Part shown: positions 47,143 to 53,714 of the stretch, in pieces
How positions within the stretch are numbered: position 1 is the stretch's first letter
How the letters are laid out: each line of letters opens with the position of its first letter
From: Anaerolineae bacterium
GTDB lineage: Bacteria > Chloroflexota > Anaerolineae > 4572-78 > J111
DNA: 64,000 nt
Assembly: GCA_023382535.1 (NCBI GenBank)
Contig: JAHDWA010000007.1
Location: forward strand, 124,001 to 188,000
Reading direction: 5' to 3'
Made by a program: the position numbers and the translations under genes
The notes under the pieces: generated by a model
Told to the model about the DNA's origin: nothing
What the model saw: only the letters and a program-made list of their open reading frames with translations
Databases searched by the model: none

Positions 47143-47994
47143 CTAAACTTGTCTTTGGCCGTTACCGGCCAAAATAGCCAGGGCTTGGCCCACATCAGCA
47201 CCCTCGTGGACAATCGCCATCAGCGCACGGGTCATCCAACCGGGGTGGGCATGCTGAATGACATTACGCCCGTAAACAATGCCGGCTGCTCCCTGCTGCA
47301 TCAAGGCGAGCGTTCGCTCTAAAATCTCTTCGTCGGAGACACGTCCGCCGCCTCTCACTAGGATAGGAATTCCGGAGGCGGTTTCGATCACTTGGTGATA
47401 CTCGGAAACGTCGTCGCACGGATCAGCCTTGATGATATCGGCCCCCAACTCGACCGCCTGGCGCACCAGGGTAATAATTTTCTCCAGATGGCCGTCAACC
47501 ATGTAGCCACCGGCTCGCTCATTGGGCTGCATGACCAGCGGCTCGACCATCAGCGGCATGCCATAACGCTCACAGGCCGGCTTCAATTTACCGATGTGAG
47601 CGATACTTTGATGGTAAAGTTCAGGCTGTTCCGGCAGCAGCAGCAGATTGACGACGACAGCCGCGGCATCGAGAACCAACGCCTGTTCAACGATCTTCTC
47701 CATCAATTGGCTGAATAGATACCGTGGCAGCGTCCGCCCATAGACATTCGTGGTGTCGGCGCGCAAAACGAGGGCCGGTTTCTGCTTGCCGGGGATCTCT
47801 TGAAGCAGGTGAGCCTGACCCACACTGAGCTGGACCGCATCAGGGTTAGCGCCAACGATAATTTCAACCGCCTGCTTCATGTTTTCGATACCGGCCAGAA
47901 AGCCGGGTTCGCCAAAGATGCCGTGATCAATGGCAACATCAAAGCATTTTCCATCAGATCCAAGTAAACGATTGAGTCTAGGTTGAACAGACAT
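47143..47994 (-). CDS. LsrF/FbaB/DeoC-type class I aldolase
   Basis: 283 residues. FDVAIDHGIFGEPGF at the start, then VVVNLLLLP, MVEPLVMQ, ADIIKADPCDD with the Schiff-base-type lysine, ILVRGGGRV and GAAGIVYGRNVIQHAHP phosphate-binding loops, all features of DhnA-type aldolases and the LsrF thiolase-like enzyme. The gene is transcribed away from the shell operon next to the SorC regulator. It may cleave or transfer a phosphorylated sugar product of the pathway. Confidence 0.82.
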   Translation of the reverse strand: MSVQPRLNRLLGSDGKCFDVAIDHGIFGEPGFLAGIENMKQAVEIIVGANPDAVQLSVGQAHLLQEIPGKQKPALVLRADTTNVYGRTLPRYLFSQLMEKIVEQALVLDAAAVVVNLLLLPEQPELYHQSIAHIGKLKPACERYGMPLMVEPLVMQPNERAGGYMVDGHLEKIITLVRQAVELGADIIKADPCDDVSEYHQVIETASGIPILVRGGGRVSDEEILERTLALMQQGAAGIVYGRNVIQHAHPGWMTRALMAIVHEGADVGQALAILAGNGQRQV

Positions 47995-48156
47995 AGTTTC
48001 TCTCCTGAAAGAATAGTAGACAGTAGACAGGGGGATATATGCTCTGCAACCCTTCGGGCTGAGCCTCAGGACAAAGCCTTGCTACTCTGCTACCTTGTTA
48101 TTGTTATGAGTGGCGGGTCACAAGCTCGTAAATACTTCTTGTTAGCTCAATTCAAC

Positions 48157-49119
48157 TCAAAGGCTCTGGCTGAGCGCCAGGATTTTTTGCGCGGCCTGAT
48201 CATCGGTAATGAGGACATCTACATAACCGCCTCGTAAGGCCCCATAAATAGCTGCCCCTTTCCGCGAGCTGCCGGCCACGCCGATGACGGTCTGGATTTT
48301 TGAGAGAATCTCCAAATCAACCCCAATCGTCCGGCGATTAATATCAATATCCAGCCACTGGCCGGTGAGAGAATAATGCTGGGCGCAAATATCGCCCACC
48401 GCTCCGGTTGCGCGAATGCGCTGCGCTTCGGCCTCATCTACATAGCCCGCCCGCAGGAGACTGTAGAGGTCGGAGTTGGTGGAGCCGATGCCGACCAGGG
48501 CCACATCGGCCCGTTCGGCCCGGGCAAACGTCTCTCGAATTTTACGGTCTTGCAGTAATACTTCACGCCCCGCCTCATTCTCGACAATCAAAGGCGCATG
48601 GAGATACCGGCAGAAACCGCCTATCCGATTGCTCAAGAGCTGGGCCAGAATCGGACCATCGGTCGGCACGCCTTCCGAACCGGTAGCTCCGATGAGCTGC
48701 ACCACCTCTACGCCAGGCAGATCCCGCATCGGCATTGCCCTAATCATCTGATAAAGCGCCGTACCCCATGAAATTCCCAGGATCATGCCATCATGCAAAA
48801 TGTTATTTAAATAGCGAGCCGCAAGAATCCCCAAACCCTGCAACATCTCATCATAAGACTTGTTCTCTCTGACTAACACTCTGGCTGCTTTTAGATTAAA
48901 CATCGAAGCAAGCTTTTGCTCTAACTCGGGGGAGGTTCGCCAGGGGTAATGGACTATTATCTCGACGATGCCCTTTTCACGGGCTTCGGTGAGAAAACGA
49001 GAGATAGCGGACCTCGACACACCAAGCTCTTCGGCAACATCTTGTTGAGATTTATCATGATCGTAATACAAAGAAGCTACTCGGGCCAGGAAGATTGATC
49101 GTTCATCATCAAACGTCAT
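48157..49119 (-). CDS. SorC/DeoR-type sugar-responsive transcriptional regulator
   Basis: 320 residues. Helix-turn-helix QQDVAEELGVSRSAISRFLTEAREKGIVEI (about 20-49), then the SorC effector domain: GISWGTALYQMIRAMP, GATGSEGVPTDGPILAQLLSNRIGG and VGIGSTNSDLY, ending VLITDDQAAQKIL. Binds a phosphorylated sugar. Divergent from the shell operon over 377 bases rich in dyads, so it very likely controls it. Confidence 0.88.
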   Translation of the reverse strand: MTFDDERSIFLARVASLYYDHDKSQQDVAEELGVSRSAISRFLTEAREKGIVEIIVHYPWRTSPELEQKLASMFNLKAARVLVRENKSYDEMLQGLGILAARYLNNILHDGMILGISWGTALYQMIRAMPMRDLPGVEVVQLIGATGSEGVPTDGPILAQLLSNRIGGFCRYLHAPLIVENEAGREVLLQDRKIRETFARAERADVALVGIGSTNSDLYSLLRAGYVDEAEAQRIRATGAVGDICAQHYSLTGQWLDIDINRRTIGVDLEILSKIQTVIGVAGSSRKGAAIYGALRGGYVDVLITDDQAAQKILALSQSL

Positions 49120-49496
49120 GAGGTCTCTCCCCTAATTTTAAATTTATCAGCACGTTAAGTTTACTTTATGTAGGACATCAAGTCAACATAAATAGGGATT
49201 TCGCATTCACTTTAGTGTGAACAATTGTGAAAAATATAGAATTATGTGAAACAACTGAGATAGAACTTGTCGCTTGAACTTGTGAAAATTTGTTCACTAT
49301 TTCCATTATAGAAAGATTACTGCCAGAAATTCAGTGACGAACGTCACTATTTCTCAATGACATTTGTCACTTCCCATCCCTAACCAAACGGTTTATTATG
49401 ATTTTAGATTATCACAAAAGTGAAATAATTTCACATTTGTGAAATTAAGGCAACAATTTTTCAACAGAATTATATCTTGCAGGAGTCAGTAGAACA
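49120..49496. promoter_or_regulatory. divergent control region with several TTCAC/GTGAA dyads
   Basis: AT-rich, unlike the surrounding genes. Dyads: TTCACTTTAGTGTGAA (49206-49221), GTGACGAACGTCAC (49334-49347), GTGAAATAATTTCAC (49430-49444) and the overlapping TTTCACATTTGTGAAA (49439-49454); further single GTGAA/TTCAC half sites lie between. These are probable SorC-family operators for both directions. A ribosome site TGCAGGAG precedes the first shell-operon gene. Confidence 0.72.
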
Positions 49497-50603
49497 ATGA
49501 GTCGAAGCGCTTCAAAGCAGGTAAATCCTTCGGTCCCTTTGCTTCAAATAGCTATGGATTACATCACCGTTCCACCAGCCCTGGCCATGGCCCTCAAAGT
49601 AGCCGACGAGGTGGATATCATTGAGATCGGCACCCCGCTCTGTAAAGCAGCCGGTTTGGACGCCATCCGCTCCATGCGCGAAATTTGCCCCGACAAGTTA
49701 ATCCTGGCCGATTTTAAGACGCCCGACGTGGGTGGGTTGGAAGCCAAAATGGCTTTTGACGCCGGCGCCGACATGATGACCGTTATCGGGGGAGCGCCCC
49801 TGGCCACGGTCAAATCGGCGCTGGAAGAGGGCCACAAGCAGAACAAAGAGGTGCTGATGGAGCTAACGGGTGTACGTGACATTATCGCCCGGGCTACCGA
49901 GTGGCGTGAGATCGGCATCGAGCGCATGGTCTACCATCGCGGCTGGGATGAACAGGATGCGGCCCGGCAGTGGAACGAAAACGATAAAGACACCATCCGC
50001 CAGTTGATTGAGATGGGCTTCAAGGTCACCGTCACCGGCGGCCTTAATGTCGAGCTGCTGCCCTTTTTTCAGGAGCTGCCGGTTTCGATCATTATCTGCG
50101 GCCGGAGCATCCGGGAAACGCCCGACCCGGCGGCGTCGGCGCGTGAGGTGCGTAACACCATTGCTCGCCTGTGGGGAGGGAGTCATGCAGCCCCGACCTC
50201 TTCCGGCAGTAACGGTACTTCACCTTTGAACAACACCGCGCCAATGGCCATTCGCTATGCGGTCAGCGAGATGGGCCTTATGATGACCGGAGATGGCCGT
50301 GACTGCCCCGGCTGCGACTCGCCCAAACGGCTGTGCCAGGGCACGCAAACGGCTATTCACTGTCCCGCCGGGGTCAGCGCCGAAAATGTCGTCGGCACGA
50401 TCAGCCAATTCTTTGGCCAGAGTAAGGCGATTGGCCGGATCTCCGGCGATGTCTTCTTCCTTGATCCGGGCCAACTGCCGGGGGCATCGCCTCACCGCGT
50501 CATCGAACTGCTGACCGCTACCGGCCACGCTCTGCGCCAGTTGGGCTGCCAGGTGGATGTTGGCGCCGGTATCGCCGTTGCCAATCAAATCATGTCAATT
50601 TAA
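49497..50603 (+). CDS. 3-keto-L-gulonate-6-phosphate decarboxylase-like enzyme with Cys-rich C-terminal domain
   Basis: 368 residues. Residues 14-230 are an OMP-decarboxylase-type barrel closest in pattern to UlaD/SgbH: Asp21, Glu43 (DIIEIGT), Asp72-Lys74-Asp77 (ADFKTPD), Glu122, His147, Thr180, Arg203. Where UlaD has Arg139 this protein has Trp150. DFKTPD is also the form of hexulose-6-phosphate synthase. Residues 250-368 are extra: CPGC (270-273), Cys280, Cys289 then a helix and FFLDPGQLPGASPHRVIELLTATGHALRQ. I do not recognise this domain. As first gene of the shell operon it is the likely core enzyme, making or using a pentulose phosphate plus CO2 or formaldehyde. Confidence 0.82.
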   Translation: MSRSASKQVNPSVPLLQIAMDYITVPPALAMALKVADEVDIIEIGTPLCKAAGLDAIRSMREICPDKLILADFKTPDVGGLEAKMAFDAGADMMTVIGGAPLATVKSALEEGHKQNKEVLMELTGVRDIIARATEWREIGIERMVYHRGWDEQDAARQWNENDKDTIRQLIEMGFKVTVTGGLNVELLPFFQELPVSIIICGRSIRETPDPAASAREVRNTIARLWGGSHAAPTSSGSNGTSPLNNTAPMAIRYAVSEMGLMMTGDGRDCPGCDSPKRLCQGTQTAIHCPAGVSAENVVGTISQFFGQSKAIGRISGDVFFLDPGQLPGASPHRVIELLTATGHALRQLGCQVDVGAGIAVANQIMSI

Positions 50604-50627
50604 TCAACGACAGAGGAGACTCAATTT

Positions 50628-50948
50628 ATGACAACAACACGTTTACAGAGCACGGCCCTGGGCATGGTGGAAACCAGAGGACTGGTCGCCTCGATTGAAG
50701 CGGCCGATGCGATGAGTAAAGTCGCCTACGTAAAAATTCTCTGCCAGGAGGAAATCGGTGGCGGCTATGTGACCATTATGGTCAGAGGTGAGGTTGGAGC
50801 GGTCCAGTCCTCCGTGGATGCGGGGGTGGTCGCAGCCAAACGGTCGGGTGAATTGGTTGCCGCTCATGTGATTGCCCGGCCGCACCGCTCGGTTGAAAAA
50901 CTGCTCCACCAGGGGCCAACTAAAGTCGTCCGCGCTTTGGCTGACTAA
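50628..50948 (+). CDS. BMC-H shell protein
   Basis: 106 residues with one BMC domain: ALGMVETRGLVASIEAADAMSKVA, then IGGGYVTIMVRGEVGAVQSSVDAG and LVAAHVIARPH. The pore loop reads GGG. Hexamers tile the facets. GAGGAGA precedes the start 24 bases after the decarboxylase gene. Confidence 0.93.
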   Translation: MTTTRLQSTALGMVETRGLVASIEAADAMSKVAYVKILCQEEIGGGYVTIMVRGEVGAVQSSVDAGVVAAKRSGELVAAHVIARPHRSVEKLLHQGPTKVVRALAD

Positions 50949-50989
50949 TCTTCGCGCCGGGCGATTCTTCCGGCAAGGAACGAACAACT

Positions 50990-51610
50990 ATGGAACTACG
51001 AAGCTACATTCTGATTGACTCGATGCAGCCGCAGTACGCGGCCCTGACCGGGATTTTGCTCCAGGGCGATGTGCCTGTCGAGGGCATGGCCGAAGTTTTT
51101 ATGGAATTAGCCCCGGCCAGCGACGTGTACGAAATGATGGATGCGGCCCTGAAAACGACCGATGTCCGGCCCGGTCTGCTCCGGGTCGAACGGGAATACG
51201 GCACCCTCGAAGTCCACGGCTTCTTTCAGGAAGACGTCCAGGTGGCCGGGCGAGAGGCCCTGGCCCGCTTTAACCTGACCGAGGCCGACCGCTGGAAGCC
51301 GGAAGTGGCTGCGGTCAAAATGGTGACCGGGATTGATGCCTATGAAGCCCAGTTGGTCAACCAGGCCAGCAAGGGCGGGCTGCTGCTGCGCGGCCAGACA
51401 CTCTGCGTTCTGGAAGTGGTACCGGCGGCTTATGTCATGCTCGCCGCCAACGAGGCCGAGAAAGCCGCCCACATTACCCTGGTTCATTACCAGCCGGCTG
51501 GACGATTTGGCCGCCTGTACATCTCCGGCAGCGAGGCCGAGGTAAAAGTAGGACGTGATGCCGCCATCGAGGCCATCCAGAGTTTACCCGGCCAGGTGCG
51601 CCGCTCATAG
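50990..51610 (+). CDS. BMC-T (tandem) shell protein
   Basis: 206 residues. MELRSYILIDSMQPQYAALTGILLQGD is the start of the two-domain, permuted trimer class, with a second domain from about residue 110 (GIDAYEAQLVNQASKGGLLLRGQTLCVLEVVPAAYVMLAANEAEKA). Such pseudohexamers often carry gated or wider pores. Ribosome site GGCAAGGA. Confidence 0.82.
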   Translation: MELRSYILIDSMQPQYAALTGILLQGDVPVEGMAEVFMELAPASDVYEMMDAALKTTDVRPGLLRVEREYGTLEVHGFFQEDVQVAGREALARFNLTEADRWKPEVAAVKMVTGIDAYEAQLVNQASKGGLLLRGQTLCVLEVVPAAYVMLAANEAEKAAHITLVHYQPAGRFGRLYISGSEAEVKVGRDAAIEAIQSLPGQVRRS

Positions 51611-51626
51611 CACAAGGGAGAGCGCC

Positions 51627-52004
51627 GTGAAAACTTTTTGCTCCGCACAAGAGATCGAGGATCTGGCCGCCCAGGGTAGAAAAGAACTGGTGATTGACCA
51701 GAACACCGTTCTCACCGATATGGCCAGGCACGTCGCGCAGCAGTTAGGCGTCAAAATCGTTTACAAATCCCAGCCAGGAGGCGCTTCAGCGCCTGCGCCG
51801 GCTGCGGCCAGCCTGACTCGTTCCACACCCCTTCGACCGGGCAGCAGACCCAAGGGCTGCCAGCATGCCCCGCTGACCCATCCACCTGCCAGCACCGCTC
51901 TGCCTGCTCAAAACCCCGCTCCAGGCGGCGGTTCGGGCACGGTGGTTGACCAACTGGTCGGCCTGGTGAAGCGGCTCGGCAACAACAAGGGTGGGGGCAG
52001 CTAA
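51627..52004 (+). CDS. BMC-associated linker protein with encapsulation-peptide-like tail
   Basis: 125 residues from GTG behind AAGGGAG. Residues 1-46 (MKTFCSAQEIEDLAAQGRKE, then TVLTDMARHVAQQLGVKIV) look like a small alpha domain that occurs near shell genes in other loci. Residues 47-104 are a Pro/Ala/Gly/Ser linker. Residues 105-118 (TVVDQLVGLVKRLG) form a short amphipathic helix, the usual form of an encapsulation peptide, placed C-terminally. It probably ties cargo to the shell. Confidence 0.65.
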   Translation: MKTFCSAQEIEDLAAQGRKELVIDQNTVLTDMARHVAQQLGVKIVYKSQPGGASAPAPAAASLTRSTPLRPGSRPKGCQHAPLTHPPASTALPAQNPAPGGGSGTVVDQLVGLVKRLGNNKGGGS

Positions 52005-52017
52005 AGGAGAAACAGTG

Positions 52018-52308
52018 ATGATTATCGCCAAGGTTTTAGGTTCAGCCGTTGCCACTCTGAAACACGACCTGTTACGAACCACCAAGCTGCTGCTGGTCGG
52101 CCCTGCCGATACGAAAGGCAACCTGACCGGCAGCCCCTTTTTAGCGGTGGACCTGGTCGGGGCAGGCGAAGGCGAGTTGGTGATCGTCAGCCAGGGAAGT
52201 TCGGCCCGTATCGCTACCGGGCAGAATTCCTCCCCGGCCGATGCGGCTATCGTCGGTATTTTAGACTCCCTTCAAGTTGAAGGCGTCATTGATTTCAGGA
52301 AGGAATAG
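52018..52308 (+). CDS. BMC-P vertex protein (EutN/CcmL family)
   Basis: 96 residues. MIIAKVLGSAVATLKHDLLRTTKLLLVGP, then LVIVSQGSSARIATG and PADAAIVGILDSL match the pentameric vertex family. The GTG three bases upstream is an alternative start. AAAGGAGA in front. Confidence 0.93.
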   Translation: MIIAKVLGSAVATLKHDLLRTTKLLLVGPADTKGNLTGSPFLAVDLVGAGEGELVIVSQGSSARIATGQNSSPADAAIVGILDSLQVEGVIDFRKE

Positions 52309-52311
52309 AAC

Positions 52312-52647
52312 ATGGCACAAGCAAGCGAAAAGACAGTACTCCCATCCCAGGCGCCGGAACTTGATCCCGGAATGCGGGCCTTGGGCATGATCGAAACCAA
52401 AGGGCTGGTCGCCTGTATCGAAGCGGCCGATGCGATGGCTAAAGCGGCCAACGTGACCCTGCTCAACCGGCGGGCCATCGGCGGCGGCTATATGACGGTT
52501 ATGATCAGGGCGGATGTCGGCGCGGTCCGGACGGCGCTTGAAGCCGGGGCCAAAGCAGCCGAGCGGCTGGGGGAAGTGGTTTCGGTCCGTATTCTGCCCA
52601 GCCCGCACCTGGGCCTGGAAGATTTATTGCCAGAACCTTTAGAATAG
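52312..52647 (+). CDS. BMC-H shell protein (second copy)
   Basis: 111 residues, with a 23-residue leader before ALGMIETKGLVACIEAADAMAKAA. IGGGYMTVMIRADVGAVRTALEAG and VVSVRILPSPH follow. Pore GGG. Differs from the 50628-50948 copy in the N-terminal leader and in the extended basic/acid surface, so the two hexamers may mix. Confidence 0.93.
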   Translation: MAQASEKTVLPSQAPELDPGMRALGMIETKGLVACIEAADAMAKAANVTLLNRRAIGGGYMTVMIRADVGAVRTALEAGAKAAERLGEVVSVRILPSPHLGLEDLLPEPLE

Positions 52648-52657
52648 GAATTTTCTT

Positions 52658-53509
52658 GTGAGCACGCAGCCTAAAGTCACAACCAGTCGGCTTAAAACCA
52701 AAAAGCTGCACGGCCAGAAGATTACCATGCTGACGGCCTATGATTTCCCGATGGCTTCATTCATTGATCAGGCCGGGGTTGATATTGTCCTGGTCAGCGA
52801 TGCGGTGGGCACGGTGGGTAACGGCCGGACCGAGGCCGTCTCGGTGACGGTGGACGAGATGATTTATCACACCCGCGCGGTGCGGAATGGTGTGACTCAC
52901 AGCTTGGTCGTCACGACCCTGCCTTTCGGTTCGTATAACAGCATCGCCGAGGCCCAGCATAACGCCACCCGTTTAATGAAGGAAGGCGGTGCGGACGGCG
53001 TTCACCTGGAAGGGACTCGCCAGTCGGGCGAGTTGATCCGGGCGATTGTCGGTGCAGGCATGCCGGTGATGGGCCACATTGGGATCACCAAACAAAAGAT
53101 TGTTGCTGCCGGGCGGCCCAGGCTGCCGGGCCGGGATGCCGGATCGGCCTGGGAAGTGATTGAAGACGCCCTGGAGATGGCTAACGCCGGTGTCTTCGCC
53201 CTGGTGGTGGAGTGTTTGCCGGCAGCCCTGGCCGAAATAGTCACCCGCAGCCTGGATATTCCGACCATCAGTATTGGTTCCGGGCCAGCCTGTGATGGTC
53301 AAGCTTTGGTCACCCAGGACATGCTCGGTCTCTATAAAGGTATCGCGCCGCGTTTCCTCAAGGTTTATGCCGATTTGTCGGAAACCATTGTGGCGGCGCT
53401 GGCCCGGTTCCGCCAGGAAGTCGAGATCGGCGCCTTTCCAACCCCGGAGCACTCCTACGCCATTGACGACAGCGAATTGAACAAGTTGCTGGCTCAACAT
53501 CATCGCTAA
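52658..53509 (+). CDS. PanB-family (ketopantoate hydroxymethyltransferase) homologue with altered active site
   Basis: 283 residues from GTG after AGGA. LTAYDFPMASFIDQAGVDIVLVSD, AEAQHNATRLMKEG, MGHIGITKQ and VVECLPAALAEIV show the PanB barrel. Known E. coli residues map as: Asp45 to Asp48, Asp84 to Thr87, Lys112 to His116, Glu114 to Glu118, His136 to His140, Glu181 to Glu185. Two of the active-site residues, one a metal ligand, are changed. It is the last gene of the shell operon, 10 bases after BMC-H, and panC/panD are not present. A different aldol-type reaction on a small 2-oxo acid is the best guess. Confidence 0.8.
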   Translation: MSTQPKVTTSRLKTKKLHGQKITMLTAYDFPMASFIDQAGVDIVLVSDAVGTVGNGRTEAVSVTVDEMIYHTRAVRNGVTHSLVVTTLPFGSYNSIAEAQHNATRLMKEGGADGVHLEGTRQSGELIRAIVGAGMPVMGHIGITKQKIVAAGRPRLPGRDAGSAWEVIEDALEMANAGVFALVVECLPAALAEIVTRSLDIPTISIGSGPACDGQALVTQDMLGLYKGIAPRFLKVYADLSETIVAALARFRQEVEIGAFPTPEHSYAIDDSELNKLLAQHHR

Positions 53510-53714
53510 GGGTACATCGGGATACGCAGGTCTTGAACCAGGAAAGGAGGTAGGGGTAGTAGCACACACAGCCCAACTTTTGAGTAGACAAGGAGGTAAT
53601 GACACTCACTTGCAAGAAGCAAAAATGTAAATTGTTATTTTGAAAGTTAGCCGGCTGATTAAGCCGGCACCCGAGATTTAAATTTTACTTAACCTTCCGT
53701 CAAGGAGGATGGAC
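53510..53714 (+). promoter_or_regulatory. interval between shell operon and transporter: hairpin and possible leader peptide
   Basis: GCCGGCTGATTAAGCCGGC (7-base arms, five-base loop; near 53650-53668) lies before the transporter gene. Upstream of it, AAGGAGGTAATG starts a 14-codon frame (MTLTCKKQKCKLLF) ending in TGA just before the hairpin. The spacing of ribosome site and ATG is too short for a strong start, so a leader or attenuator is only possible. Confidence 0.4.

Noticed and set aside
47995..48156. Additional small gene between aldolase and regulator
   Set aside because: A plus-strand frame of 84 codons exists but has no ribosome site and no recognisable features; the interval contains only a few micro-repeat bases.
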